A stretch of 64,000 nt of DNA, taken from assembly GCF_025152745.1 (NCBI RefSeq), contig NZ_CP104043.1, positions 1 through 64,000 of the forward strand, in the 5' to 3' direction. The stretch's first letter is position 1. Each line of letters starts with the position of its first letter. This stretch comes from Rhizobium sp. WSM4643. GTDB lineage: Bacteria; Pseudomonadota; Alphaproteobacteria; Rhizobiales; Rhizobiaceae. A program made the position numbers and the translations under genes. The notes below the pieces were generated by a model that saw nothing but the letters and a program-made list of their open reading frames with translations, was not told the DNA's origin and made no database searches. Below are positions 7,648 through 18,400 of this stretch, piece after piece.

Positions 7648-8037
7648 TCAGCTGCCGTCCGAAAGCTCTTCGAGGATCGGACAGTCCGGCCTGTCGTTGC
7701 CATGGCAGGCATGCACGAGATGCTCGAGCGTGCGGCGCAGTTCCGTCAGTTCGCGGATCTTGCGGTCGATCTCGGCAAGCTTGGTCTCAGCGATATCCTT
7801 GACGTCGGCGCTCGCCCGGTTCTTGTCCTCATAGAGCGCCAACAATTGCCGGCATTCCTCGACGGAAAAGCCGAGACCGCGCGAACGCTGCAGGAAGCGC
7901 AGCTTGTGGACGTCGGTTGCGGCATAGTCGCGATAGCCATTTCCGCCCCTTTCGGGGCGGATGAGGCCGATGTCCTCGTAGTAGCGGATGGTCTTCGAAG
8001 GCAGCCCGGATCGTTCCGATGCTTCGCCGATATTCAT
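7648..8037 (-). CDS. hmrR: MerR-family copper-responsive regulator (HmrR/CueR type)
   Basis: Activates copper export genes when Cu(I) is bound. Seen: the MerR winged HTH at residues 1-70 (NIGEASERSGLPSKTIRYYEDIGLI), a long dimerisation helix, and the C-terminal metal loop CHGNDRPDC with two cysteines eight positions apart, as in CueR proteins selective for +1 metal ions. The start at 8037 has AGGAGATGGAG spaced properly; an in-frame ATG two codons earlier (8043) is possible. It lies directly downstream of the copper ATPase with a gap of 9 bases or less and is probably co-transcribed. In Rhizobium leguminosarum the equivalent regulator is called HmrR and controls actP. Confidence 0.92.
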   Translation of the reverse strand: MNIGEASERSGLPSKTIRYYEDIGLIRPERGGNGYRDYAATDVHKLRFLQRSRGLGFSVEECRQLLALYEDKNRASADVKDIAETKLAEIDRKIRELTELRRTLEHLVHACHGNDRPDCPILEELSDGS

Positions 8038-8046
8038 CTCCATCTC

Positions 8047-10572
8047 CTATAGTTTTGCAAAGCGCAGTCTCAGCGCATTTGATATCACCGAGACGGACGA
8101 GAGGCTCATCGCCGCCGCCGCGATCATCGGCGAAAGCAGCAGCCCGAAGATCGGGTAGAGCACGCCGGCCGCGACCGGCACGCCGAGCGCATTGTAGCCG
8201 AAGGCGAAGCCAAGATTCTGCCGGATGTTTCGCATCGTCGCCTCCGCCAACCGCCGTGCCCTGACGATGCCGTTCAGGTCGCCCTTCACCAATGTGATGC
8301 CGGCGCTTTCCATCGCGACGTCGGCGCCGGTACCCATGGCGATGCCGACATCGGCGGCTGCGAGCGCCGGCGCGTCGTTGACGCCGTCGCCGGCCATGGC
8401 GACGATGGCGCCCTTGGCCCGCAACTCGTCGATCAGCGCCTTCTTGCCTTCCGGAAGTACATCGGCGCGGACCTCGTCTATGCCGAGGCTTTTTGCCACC
8501 GCACGTGCTGTGCGCTCGTTGTCGCCGGTCGCCATGATGATCTTCAGACCGCTCTCGTGCAGTGCCTTGATGGCGGCTGCCGTGGTCGGCTTGATGCGGT
8601 CGGCAACGGCGACGAGACCGGCAAGTGCGCCGTCGAACACCACGAACATCACCGTCTTGCCGTCGCCGCGCAGGGCTTCGGTCTTCTCGGCAAGGACCGC
8701 TGGATCGATGCCGAGATCGGTAAGCATCGCCGCATTGCCGAGCGCCACCGTCGTGCCGCCGGCACGGCCCTGAACGCCCTTGCCGGTCTTTGCCTCGAAA
8801 CCGGTGACCTCGACGAAGGGGACACCGCGCTCCTCGGCGCCGGAAACGATCGCTTCGGCCAGCGGATGTTCGGAGCCGCGCTCCAGGCTTGCCGCCAGCG
8901 ACAGCAGCCGATTTTCCCCGACCCCGCCGAAGCTGACGATGTCGGTAAGCTTCGGCTTTCCCTCCGTCAGTGTACCGGTCTTGTCGACGATCAGCGTGTC
9001 GACTTTGGAAAAGCGCTCCAGGGCTTCGGCGTCCTTGATCAGCACACCTTCCTGCGCCCCGCGCCCCGTCGCGATCATGATCGACATCGGCGTCGCAAGG
9101 CCGAGCGCACAAGGGCAGGCGATGATCAGAACGGCAACGGCGGCAAGCAGACCATTCGCCATGCGCGGCTCCGGACCGATCGCGGCCCAGACGAGGAAGG
9201 CGAGGATGGCGGCGGCGACCACCGCCGGTACGAAGATGGCCGACACCCGGTCGACCGCGCCCTGGATCGGCGCCCGAGAGCGTTGCGCCTTGGCGACCAT
9301 GTCGACGATACGCGACAGCACCGTGTCTGCGCCGACCTTCTCTGCGGTCATGACGAAGGTGCCGTTCTTGTTGATCGTGCCGCCGGTCAGCGGGTCGCCC
9401 TTCGACTTCTCCAGCGGCAGGGGCTCGCCTGATATCATCGATTCATCGACCGTCGACTGGCCTTCGAGGACGGAGCCGTCCACCGGCACCCGCTCGCCGG
9501 GGCGAACGCGCAGTCGGTCACCAGGCTGGATATTATCCACCGGCACGTCGTTCTCGCTGCCCTCGGCATCGATGCGCCGTGCCGTCTTCGGCGCAAGGTC
9601 GAGCAAGGCGCGAATTGCCGAGCCGGTGCGTTCGCGCGCTTTCAATTCCAGCACCTGGCCGACGAAGACGAGCGCGACGATGACGGCTGCCGCTTCGAAA
9701 TAGACAGGCACCGCTGCACCGTGGCCATGGAAGCTCATCGGGAAGATGCCGGGTACAAGCGTGGCGACGACGCTGTAGACATAGGCGGTGCCGACACCGA
9801 GACCGATCAGCGTCCACATATTCGGGCTGCGGTTGACGACAGACGCCCATGCGCGGCGGAAGAACGGCACGGCCGCCCAGAGCACCACCGGCGTTGCCAG
9901 CAGCAGTTCGATGTAGGAAGCCTGCGGCTCGCCGATCGCTTCCCGGAGCGGCAGACCGAGCATCGGCCCCATGCTCAGCGCCAGCAACGGTATGGCGAGA
10001 ATGGCGCTGATCCAGAGCCGCCTGACGAAATCGACGAGTTCCGGGTTCGGGCCTTCGTCAGCAGGCGGAATGCCCATCGGCTCCAGCGCCATGCCGCATT
10101 TCGGGCAGTCGCCGGGGCGATCGCTGACGACCTCAGGGTGCATCGGGCAGGTATAAAGCGTACCCTCGGGTGCCGGCTTTGCCACCGGGCGGCTGCCGTC
10201 GCGATAGGCTGCGGGGTCGGCTTCGAACTTCGCTTGGCAAGCGGCCGAGCAGAAGTAGAATTTTTCGCCCTCGTGTTTCAGAAAGTGTTTCGCCGTCGCG
10301 CGATCGACGGTCATGCCGCAGACGGGGTCCTTCGCGGTCAGATAATCCTCAGGTGCCGCCGCAAACTTCGTCCGGCAGCCCTCGGAGCAGAAATGATAGG
10401 TGCGGCCGTCATGATCGAGCGAGGGCTTCCCAGCCTGCGGATCGACGGTCATGCCGCAGACAGGATCACGGATCATGGCGCTGACAGCCTTCTCCTGTTC
10501 ATGGCCGCAATGGCAATGATCGTCGCCATCGGCGTGGCTGTGATGGTGATCGTGTTCGTGCTTGATATCCAT
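8047..10572 (-). CDS. copA: Copper-exporting P1B-type ATPase with YHS metal-binding N-terminus
   Basis: Pumps Cu(I) across the inner membrane using ATP; in Rhizobium the comparable pump is ActP, needed for copper and acid tolerance. Seen: a His-rich start ([20 protein letters not shown]), two YHS domains each beginning DPVCGMTVD (near 37 and 82), a heavy-metal-binding segment YTCPMHPEV...CPKCGM (near 140-165), eight hydrophobic segments, the CPC metal site at residues 486-488, the phosphorylation motif DKTGT at 530, and the [10 protein letters not shown] hinge. There is no classical CxxC HMA domain; the YHS pair takes its place. The ATG is preceded by AGGAGATAGTC, and transcription starts from a MerR-type promoter upstream. 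Confidence 0.95.
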   Translation of the reverse strand: MDIKHEHDHHHSHADGDDHCHCGHEQEKAVSAMIRDPVCGMTVDPQAGKPSLDHDGRTYHFCSEGCRTKFAAAPEDYLTAKDPVCGMTVDRATAKHFLKHEGEKFYFCSAACQAKFEADPAAYRDGSRPVAKPAPEGTLYTCPMHPEVVSDRPGDCPKCGMALEPMGIPPADEGPNPELVDFVRRLWISAILAIPLLALSMGPMLGLPLREAIGEPQASYIELLLATPVVLWAAVPFFRRAWASVVNRSPNMWTLIGLGVGTAYVYSVVATLVPGIFPMSFHGHGAAVPVYFEAAAVIVALVFVGQVLELKARERTGSAIRALLDLAPKTARRIDAEGSENDVPVDNIQPGDRLRVRPGERVPVDGSVLEGQSTVDESMISGEPLPLEKSKGDPLTGGTINKNGTFVMTAEKVGADTVLSRIVDMVAKAQRSRAPIQGAVDRVSAIFVPAVVAAAILAFLVWAAIGPEPRMANGLLAAVAVLIIACPCALGLATPMSIMIATGRGAQEGVLIKDAEALERFSKVDTLIVDKTGTLTEGKPKLTDIVSFGGVGENRLLSLAASLERGSEHPLAEAIVSGAEERGVPFVEVTGFEAKTGKGVQGRAGGTTVALGNAAMLTDLGIDPAVLAEKTEALRGDGKTVMFVVFDGALAGLVAVADRIKPTTAAAIKALHESGLKIIMATGDNERTARAVAKSLGIDEVRADVLPEGKKALIDELRAKGAIVAMAGDGVNDAPALAAADVGIAMGTGADVAMESAGITLVKGDLNGIVRARRLAEATMRNIRQNLGFAFGYNALGVPVAAGVLYPIFGLLLSPMIAAAAMSLSSVSVISNALRLRFAKL

Positions 10573-10607
10573 GACTATCTCCTGTGCCCGGAGGGCCGTT
10601 GGATAGG

Positions 10608-10638
10608 CTTATCCACCTTCCAGCGACTGGAAGGTCAA
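10608..10638 (-). promoter_or_regulatory. MerR-type copper promoter and operator of copA-hmrR
   Basis: ACCTTCCAG-CGA-CTGGAAGGT (10615-10635) is a perfect 9-base inverted repeat matching the CueR/HmrR box. On the minus strand it lies between TTGACC (-35, 10633-10638) and GATAAG (-10, 10608-10613). The 19-base spacer is the over-long spacing that MerR proteins correct by distorting DNA. This explains copper-dependent expression of the operon. Confidence 0.9.
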
Positions 10639-10678
10639 GCACTATTTTCATGGACTCGATTTTTGCGACGGCTGATCG

Positions 10679-13288
10679 TCAGATCGGGGTGATCAGCCCG
10701 ACCGGCTGACTCCCGAGCAGGGCGGCGACTGAAATGCTGCCCCCGGGCTCGATTGTCTTTCCGGTCAGCAGGTCGGCCTTCAGACCGTGAAGCGGGGAGG
10801 GCACGGCGATTGCCGTATCCTCCCAGAATTCAGGGCCGGCAAAGAGCACACCCGGATCAAGCCAGCCGAACATCAGCCGGGGCGCCGCGATGATCGCGAA
10901 ATCATCCTTATGCACCCGGGCAAAAGCAAGCACATGGTCGCGTCGGGCGCCCGTCACCTTCAGCGGCAGATAGTCGCCTCTGGCAAAGAGTTCCGCCTGC
11001 CGCTGACGCAGCTGCAGGCCGATCCCGACGAGGCGCTGCTTCAGCGCCGCCGCCTGCAGCTTGGCGATCGGTCCGGCTTCATCAAGCCAGGCCGTCAGCC
11101 GCTCATGATCGACCGGCCGGCGGTTGTCGGGGTCGACGAGACTGAAATCGAAGCCTTCCGCACCTTGGTAAATATCGGGAATGCCGGGGGTCATCAGCTT
11201 GAGCAGCGTCTGCGACAGGCTGTTGAGGTAACCCGCCGCGATGAAAGGCTGCAGCACGCTTTCGAAATCCTCGAGAAACACGTCATTGTCAGGCGAGACC
11301 AGCGCCGCGGCATAGGCTGCGACCGCTTCCTCGTAAGCGGCATTCTGTTCCGTCCAGTTGCTACGCAGTTTCGCTTCGCGCACGGCCTTGACCGCGTAAT
11401 TGGTGAAACGTTCGCCGAGTTCTTCTGTCTGTCCTCTGTCAAAATCCTCCGGCCAGATGCCGGCCAGCGCCTGATAGAGCATCCATTCGACATTGGGTTC
11501 CGGCGCGGCACCCTCCGGCAGATCCTTCAGCCACGGCCGGTTCATCTCGCGCCACCGCTCGACCGCCTGTGCAAAAACGTCGGCTCCCTCGCTCAGGGCA
11601 TAAAGTCTTGCGCGCGCATCTTCGCCGCGTTTGGTGTCGTGGGTGGCGCTTGCCGAAAGCCCATGCGGCTGCAGCCGAGCTCGCTCGGCCATGCGGCGGT
11701 GGAATTCCTCCGGGCCGCCAGGCGCCTTGCCCGGTTCGCCACCGACTTCGTTTGCGGCAAGCAGCTGGTTATAGCGATAAAACAGCGTGTCCTCTGTCGC
11801 TTTCGCCATCACCGGCCCGCTCAATTGCTGGAAGCGGATACGGAACTCGTGGGCCGCGTCACCTTCGACCTTGCCTTCGAGAAGCTTCAGCACATGGTCG
11901 AGGGTACGCCGATCGTCGAGCCGCGCCATGGCTTGCGAGGCGGTCGCCGCAAGGACCGCTGAATCCTGCCAGGAAAGCGGGCCGCCGTCGCCATAGGTGC
12001 GGTAGACGGGAAACGCGATCAGCAGTTCGCTGAGCGCAGTGGCGATCTCGTTTCTTTTTAGCTCGGGAAAGATGCCTGCTGCGATCGACACCAGCCTGTC
12101 GGTCTCACCGGCGAAATTGCGCTCGACCATCAGTTGCTTGGCATTCCGCCGGCCCGCCTCGAGATCACCCGTCTCGCCGGCGATGCCGCGATAGGCATCG
12201 TCCAATATGCGCAGGCCACCGCCGTCGATGAACAGCTCGCTCAAGGCGGCGATGAATTCATATCCCGTGGTGCCGGCGACCGGCCAACTCTCCGGCAGGA
12301 CCTCACCGGCTCCGAGGATCTTTTCGACAACGATATAGGTGTCCAGTCCGGCCGCCTCGCGCAGCCTGTCGAGATAGGCCTTGGGTTCGGCGAGCCCGTC
12401 GATATGGTCGACGCGCAGGCCCTGGACCTTGCCATGGCGCACCAGCTCGAGCACCAGCCGGTGCATGTCCTCGAACACAGGGGGGTCTTCAACACGGGTG
12501 CCGACCAGTCCGGTCACCTCGAAAAAGCGGCGATAGCTCAGATGTCGTGCCGCCTCCTTCCAATGCGTCAGCCGCCAATGCTGTGTCTCATGCAGGCTTC
12601 TCACGAAATCGCGATCGGCCGAGACGTCATCGAGCTTTTGCTGGAGGACTGCCCGATCGCCGGCTTCGAAGAGAATGTCTCGCATTGCACGGTTGAAGCT
12701 CTCGCCGGATGTCACGGCCGCAGCTTCCGCCATTCTGGTGGCAACCGGATCGTCGAGCCGGTTTGCGATCGCCCCGAAACTCCCGGGGTTCAGCGGCAAC
12801 AGCGTCTCGAAATAACCGAAGGCGAAGTTGCCATGCGTTTCGTCGAGCGTGATGCGAAGCTCGCCGTCAGCCAGCGCCCCATCGAAATCCTGGCCGAGCT
12901 GTGGCAGCGTCAGCGGCTCGCTCCAGTCGATGTCGAAATAGCTGGAATAGGCGCTTTGCCGGCCGAATGTCAGCACGTCGCGCCACCAGCCGTTTTCCGG
13001 CGAGGCCGCCATGTGGTTCGGGACGATGTCGAGGATCAACCCCAGGCCCGCCGAGGCGAGGCTTTCGGTCAGCCTGTCGAATCCTACCCGGCCGCCGAGC
13101 GCCGGGTCTATGTCGTTGGCGTCGGTGACGTCATAGCCGTGGGTCGAGCCGCTGACGGCGGTGAAGATCGGCGAGGCATAGAGGTGGCTGATGCCGAGTT
13201 TCTTGAGATAGGGGACGAGGCCGCAGGCGCGATCGAAGGTCATGCCGTTGCGGAATTGGATCCGGTAGGTCGCGGTCGGAAGTATCAT
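10679..13288 (-). CDS. treY: Malto-oligosyltrehalose synthase (TreY)
   Basis: A GH13 enzyme that converts the reducing-end alpha-1,4 bond of malto-oligosaccharides into an alpha,alpha-1,1 bond, the first step of the TreY/TreZ trehalose route. Seen: the family N-terminus (PTATYRIQFRNGMTFDRA), the (beta/alpha)8 barrel motifs LYASPIF..GSTHGYDVTD, DIVPNHMA and GLRVDHIDGLAEP, and the C-terminal PGIPDIYQGAE and DPDNRRPVD blocks. 869 residues is within the usual range. TreZ and the glycogen-debranching partner are not in this window, so they must be elsewhere. Trehalose is an osmoprotectant in rhizobia. The ribosome-binding site is weak. Confidence 0.95.
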   Translation of the reverse strand: MILPTATYRIQFRNGMTFDRACGLVPYLKKLGISHLYASPIFTAVSGSTHGYDVTDANDIDPALGGRVGFDRLTESLASAGLGLILDIVPNHMAASPENGWWRDVLTFGRQSAYSSYFDIDWSEPLTLPQLGQDFDGALADGELRITLDETHGNFAFGYFETLLPLNPGSFGAIANRLDDPVATRMAEAAAVTSGESFNRAMRDILFEAGDRAVLQQKLDDVSADRDFVRSLHETQHWRLTHWKEAARHLSYRRFFEVTGLVGTRVEDPPVFEDMHRLVLELVRHGKVQGLRVDHIDGLAEPKAYLDRLREAAGLDTYIVVEKILGAGEVLPESWPVAGTTGYEFIAALSELFIDGGGLRILDDAYRGIAGETGDLEAGRRNAKQLMVERNFAGETDRLVSIAAGIFPELKRNEIATALSELLIAFPVYRTYGDGGPLSWQDSAVLAATASQAMARLDDRRTLDHVLKLLEGKVEGDAAHEFRIRFQQLSGPVMAKATEDTLFYRYNQLLAANEVGGEPGKAPGGPEEFHRRMAERARLQPHGLSASATHDTKRGEDARARLYALSEGADVFAQAVERWREMNRPWLKDLPEGAAPEPNVEWMLYQALAGIWPEDFDRGQTEELGERFTNYAVKAVREAKLRSNWTEQNAAYEEAVAAYAAALVSPDNDVFLEDFESVLQPFIAAGYLNSLSQTLLKLMTPGIPDIYQGAEGFDFSLVDPDNRRPVDHERLTAWLDEAGPIAKLQAAALKQRLVGIGLQLRQRQAELFARGDYLPLKVTGARRDHVLAFARVHKDDFAIIAAPRLMFGWLDPGVLFAGPEFWEDTAIAVPSPLHGLKADLLTGKTIEPGGSISVAALLGSQPVGLITPI

Positions 13289-13391
13289 AAGGCCGTCTGA
13301 CGTTGGAGGGAGACTGTCCCCAACGGTTGCAGCCGAGCTTTTGTTCCCTTACCGGCCGGCGTGTCTTTTCAGACGTGCAAAGAACGATGCT

Positions 13392-15470
13392 TCAGTCGAT
13401 GAAAACGCCGACGCTTGCGGCGCGTCCGGTCGAGTCGATGACGGTCAGTTTGGAGTAGCCGCCGCCATCGGGCAGCCATTGCTGGATGCGTCGGCGGGAG
13501 AGGTCGGGCAGCGGCTTGCCGTTGGCAAGCCAGCGGAAAGGCGCGCGGCCGCCCTGGAGCTTCAGCATTAGCGGTGACAGGTTGCCTTGCCTAGCGCCAA
13601 GATCGACATGCGCGCCCTCGGGCGGATAGATAATCTCAGGCGCGGCCTCGCGGCCGGAGGTGAGCAGGCCGCTGGCATTGAGGGCGAAACGCCGCTGGCT
13701 GATCGGCAGCTCGGATTGGGCGATGCGTACGGCGCCTGCAGGCGGGCGGGGCAGCGGCGTCGTCGCGATGCCTGACTTGGCGAACCCTTCAAAGAGGATG
13801 GGCGCGGCGGTACCATAGCCGGTTAATCCCGGCACGGCGCTGTTATCAGGCCGTCCAACCCAGACGCCGAGCACATAGCGCCCGTCATAGCCGACCGACC
13901 AGGCGTCGCGATAGCCATAGCTCGTGCCGGTCTTGTAGGCGATGCCACGTTGCGGCGCGCCGATGGGGGGGATGACGCCGGAGAGAATATCGGCGACGTT
14001 CCAGACCGCGACCGGCTCCAGCAGCGGTTCGCCGTCGAGCTTGCCTGGTGCGCCGGTGACGCCGTCGCCGAGCCTTGCCGGTTGGCCGCGATTGGCGAGT
14101 GCCGTATAGAGCTGCACCAGATCCTTCAGGGTGATGCCGACGCCGCCAAGCCCGATCGCAAGCCCCGGCGTCTCATTCGGCGGCAGGACCGGGCGTACCT
14201 CCGCGCGGCGGAAGCGCGCCATCAGCCGTGCCGGCCCGACGGCATCGAGCAGCTTGACGGCCGGCACGTTCAACGAAAGCTGCAGTGCCTCGCGCACGGT
14301 GACGTCGCCCTGGTAGCTCATGTCGAAATTGCGCGGCCGGTAGCCGAAGAAATCGGCTGGTCGGTCTTCGATGATCGTCTCCTGGGACACCAGGCCCTGC
14401 TCGAAGGCGAGCCCATAGATGAAGGGCTTCAGCGTCGAGCCCGGCGAGCGGTTGACGCGGGTCATGTCGATCCAGCCGGAGCGGCTGGCATCGAAATAAT
14501 CGGCCGAGCCGACCTCACCGACGATCGCGCCCGTCTGCGCATCCGCCATCACCATGGCAAGCGAGAGCTTCGGGCCGAGCTTGAATGCCGCTGCTCGCGC
14601 AACCGCCTCCAGCCCCTGCTGCACCTGCTTCTTCAGTGTCGTCTGGTGCTTGAGGACATCAGGCTCCTTGCGCAGTGCTGCTTCGGCGACATGGGCGGCA
14701 AGTGCCGGCAATTGCATGCGCTGGGGCGGGACCGCGACGCCTTCAGCCCGTTCCGCCTCGCCGTCACCAACGGCTCTAGCGACCGCCACACGGTCGAGGA
14801 CACGCTTGCGTGCGGCCTCGGCTGCCTTGAGATTGCGGTCCGGCCGGCGCCGTTCCGGCAATTGCGGCAGTGCGACGAGAAGCGCTGCCTCGGCGACCGT
14901 CAGGCGCCGCGGTTCCTTGCCGAAATAGGCAAGGCTTGCGGCGCGCACGCCTTCCAGATTGCCGCCATAGGGCGCGTGCGTCAGATAGAGGTCGAGGATC
15001 TCTTCCTTCGACAGCCGCCGCTCGATCTGCACGGCGCGCGCCAGTTGCAGCAGTTTTGCCGAAAGCGAGCGGCCTTCGCGCGGCTCGATCAGCCGCGCCA
15101 CCTGCATCGAAAGCGTCGAGGCGCCGGAGACGATGCGGCCGTTGCTGACCAGTTGCACGGCAGCGCGCCCGAGCGCCCAGAGGTCGATGCCGCCATGTTC
15201 GTAGAAACGCTGATCCTCATAGGCGATCAGCATGCGCAGGAATTGCGGATCGACGTCGGAGACCGCCGTCTTCAGCCGCCAGCGGCCTTCCGACGTTGCA
15301 AACGCACGCAGCAATTGCCCGTCGGCATCCAGCACTTCGGCGGAGACGGCATCTGCCCTGTCGAGCGGCGGCGGAAAGGCCTTGTCGGCGGCATCGAGCG
15401 CAAAGAGAGCTGCACCGGCAAGAACGACGCCGGCTGCGGACCCGATCGCAAACTTGTGCCACCGCCTCAT
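13392..15470 (-). CDS. pbpC: Penicillin-binding protein 1C (bifunctional glycosyltransferase/transpeptidase)
   Basis: A class A PBP anchored in the inner membrane by an N-terminal helix (about 8-26), acting on periplasmic peptidoglycan. Seen: the GT51 domain with EDQRFYEHGGID and GASTLSMQ motifs (about 70-110), the transpeptidase with SPGSTLKPF (catalytic Ser345), and KTGTSYGYRDAW, then a C-terminal BiPBP_C domain of about 90 residues. The start is ATG 15470, overlapping the stop of the alpha-2-macroglobulin gene (ATGA). An upstream extension of this frame is only a shadow of that gene. PbpC and bacterial alpha-2-macroglobulin genes are widely paired, which is thought to couple periplasmic protease trapping with wall repair. 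Confidence 0.95.
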   Translation of the reverse strand: MRRWHKFAIGSAAGVVLAGAALFALDAADKAFPPPLDRADAVSAEVLDADGQLLRAFATSEGRWRLKTAVSDVDPQFLRMLIAYEDQRFYEHGGIDLWALGRAAVQLVSNGRIVSGASTLSMQVARLIEPREGRSLSAKLLQLARAVQIERRLSKEEILDLYLTHAPYGGNLEGVRAASLAYFGKEPRRLTVAEAALLVALPQLPERRRPDRNLKAAEAARKRVLDRVAVARAVGDGEAERAEGVAVPPQRMQLPALAAHVAEAALRKEPDVLKHQTTLKKQVQQGLEAVARAAAFKLGPKLSLAMVMADAQTGAIVGEVGSADYFDASRSGWIDMTRVNRSPGSTLKPFIYGLAFEQGLVSQETIIEDRPADFFGYRPRNFDMSYQGDVTVREALQLSLNVPAVKLLDAVGPARLMARFRRAEVRPVLPPNETPGLAIGLGGVGITLKDLVQLYTALANRGQPARLGDGVTGAPGKLDGEPLLEPVAVWNVADILSGVIPPIGAPQRGIAYKTGTSYGYRDAWSVGYDGRYVLGVWVGRPDNSAVPGLTGYGTAAPILFEGFAKSGIATTPLPRPPAGAVRIAQSELPISQRRFALNASGLLTSGREAAPEIIYPPEGAHVDLGARQGNLSPLMLKLQGGRAPFRWLANGKPLPDLSRRRIQQWLPDGGGYSKLTVIDSTGRAASVGVFID

Positions 15471-18400
15471 TTTTGCGCCGTCACGACCTCCATCTTGCCG
15501 GTTGCCGTGCGGGCCGAAAGTTCCGGGCGGTACATATCCTCGACGCTTGCGGCCGGATGGTCGTAAGTGCCGGGGGTGACGGCGCGCACGACATAGGCGA
15601 CGTTGAATTCGCGCTCGTCGCCTTCTGCGCGGTTGAAGGCGGCGACGAAGCGATCGTAGCGGAATTCGGTATGCGCAGCGGAGATCTCGCCGATCCAGTC
15701 GAAATTCGTCATCTGGGCGCTGTCGACGAGGTTCGGATTGTCGATCTCGAAGCCGGCCGGCAGAAGATCGGTGATGACGATGCGCGAAGGCCAAGCGTTG
15801 GTTTCGCGCACATGGATGACGACGACGTAGCGCTCGTTCTGCTTCGCCTCGCTGACATTCGCTTCTTCGCCGTCGAGCGTGTAGTAGGTGCGCTCGATGA
15901 TAAAGCCGTCGCCGCCGGCCGGCAACGGCACGGTGGGCGCGGCAACCGTGGTGACGACGGCCGAAACCACGTCACTCGTCTGGTTGGTCAGCGTCAGCGG
16001 ATGGTCGCTCAGCGCATCGCCTGATATCTTCGCCATGTAGGCACCGGTGTGCGGCGCGCCGTTGACATCGACCTTGAGGCCGTCGTCACCGCCCTGGATG
16101 GCCCGGGCGGCAAGCAGCATCCAGGCCTCTTCCTGGGTGCTCTTATATTTGCTGCGGCCCCATTCCTTGGTGACGGCCTTGGCAAGCTCCGGGATGACAG
16201 GCGGCACCGGCCGGCTTTCGGCTGCGAGCGCCAGGATCGCCGCGCCGTCGCGCAGGATCGTGCCGTAATCGGTACGCGACAGGTTCACCCGCGATACCAT
16301 CGATTGCTCCGACATCTGCAGCGCGTCGAGGAAGATATTCTTCGAACGCTGCGCATCACCATAGAGCGCCAGCGCGGCGGCGATATGCGCCTTAGCGAGC
16401 GGCGTCGGGAAGTCGTTGATCATCGTATCGGCATAGTAGCGCAGATCGCTGATCGCAGCCTTCTTGTTGCGGGCAAGCACGTAGATGGCATAGGCGATCT
16501 GGTCACCCTGACCCTTGATGTCGGTTGTGTAGGACAACGTGTTCTGCAGGTTTTCGAGCGCCTGCACGAAAGCCCTTTCCGGCACGTCGTATTTCATTTC
16601 GCGAGCCCGCGTCAGGAAATCGGTGACGTAGGAATCGAGCCAGACATCGCCCGAATCCGGTCCCCAGAGACCGAAGCTGCCGGCCGAGGCCTGATAGGAG
16701 AGCACGCGGTAGATCGCATCCTGGACGCGCTTCTTCACGTCGTCGTCGTTTTCCATGCCGGCCTGCTTCGCCACCTCGGCGAGATAGAGCAGCGGCAGCG
16801 CCCGGCTGGTGGTCTGCTCGGCGCAGCCGAAGGGATAGCGGTCGAGCGTCATCAGCAGGGCTGGGATATCGAAGGCGGCAGAACGGGTGACGTTGACGCT
16901 GATCGAGGCGCCGGGCAGCACGCTGTCGGCGAGCAGGTTCTTGTCGACGGTGAGCTTTGCCCCTGACTTCAGCGCCAGCACCCTGCGTTCGGTAATCGGC
17001 AAGGAGGCCGGGCGCACCGGCACGTCGAGGTTCTGGTCGAGCGAGAGGCCGGAAGCGTCGGAGAGGTTGATCGAGACGCTGCCAGCACCCGGCTGTTTGC
17101 CGATGAGCGAAAGCGTCAGCTCGGATTTCGCGCCGGCCTCAAGACGGATCGTCTGCGAGGCGGACGCTTGCTCGATGCCGACCGCGTCATTGCCGGTCAG
17201 CTGCAGTTTGTAATCGCCGGCTGGCGCATCGGTGTTGGCGATGTCGAGGCGCAGATTGGCCTTGTCGCCGGGGGCGAGGAACTTCGGCAGGCTTGCGGTC
17301 ACCACGACAGGATCGCGGATGATGACATCCTTGACGCCGTGGCCGACGCCTGATTTCGACCAGGCGACCGCCATCACGCGCGCCGTGCCGTTGAACTGCG
17401 GAATATCGAAGGAGATATTGGCCTTGCCTTCGGCGTCGAGCTTCACCGGCCCGGAGAAGAAGGCGACGAGCTTTTGCGTCGGCGGGCTTGCCTGCAGTGC
17501 CACTGCGCCGCCATCGCCGCCGGTCCGGAGCTTGCCGGTCGCACCCAGCGACCCGTCGATCAGGCGGCCATAGAGGTCGCGGATCTCGAGTCCCAACTGG
17601 CGCTGGCCGAAATACCAGTCCTCAGGATTCGGCGGTTCGTAGCGCGTCAGGTTGAGAATGCCGACATCGACGGCGGCAACCGTGACATAGGCATCCTCGT
17701 TGGCGCCGGCGCCCGCCACCTGCAGACCAATGTTCAGCGGTCCGCGCGGCAACATCTTTTCGGGGGTGTCGAGCGTCACCTGCAGCGCGCGCTGTTCGGG
17801 ATCGACTTTCAGCCATTTGATGCCGATCGAGCGCATCGGCATGTGGCTGTCCTGCGCGTCGCCGGGGCGGAAAAGCGTGGCTGTGACATATGCGCCGGCA
17901 CCCCAATCAGCCGTGACGGGGATGTCGACCTCGCCGCCGGTCTCGCCGATCGTGGCGTTCTGTACGGCAACAAGTTCTTCGGTTCCGGCCGTCACCATCA
18001 GCTCGCCGCCATAGCGCGAGGTGACTTTGAGCTTGGCGGTTTCGCCGATCTTGTAGCTGTCCTTGTCGAGGGCGATCTCAAGCCCGTCGGGCGTTTCGGT
18101 CGAGGTCGAGGTCACGAACCAGCCGGCGTCGAATTCGACGCTGGAAGTCGGGCCGTCGGCATCCGGGCTTTCCACTTCGAGACGATAGCGGCCCCAGGTC
18201 ACCGGCACGGAGATCTTGCCGCCGTCCATCGTCGCGTCGACGCTGCCGTTGGAGACCTGCTCGGCGGTGTAAACAGGCTCGTATTTCCAGGCCGTTCCCT
18301 CGCGATACCACTGATATTCGCGGTTGAGGCTGTAGAATTTCCAGCGCAGGCCCTTCGTCTCCTGCTTCTGTCCATCGGCCTTGACGCTGATCACCGTGAA

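Noticed and set aside
13950..15566. Plus-strand frame of 538 codons opposite pbpC
   Set aside because: Antisense shadow of a well-supported penicillin-binding protein.
15471..15794. N-terminal extension of the pbpC frame
   Set aside because: Arg-rich, non-conserved, and it overlaps the alpha-2-macroglobulin coding region; the ATGA junction at 15467-15470 gives the true start.
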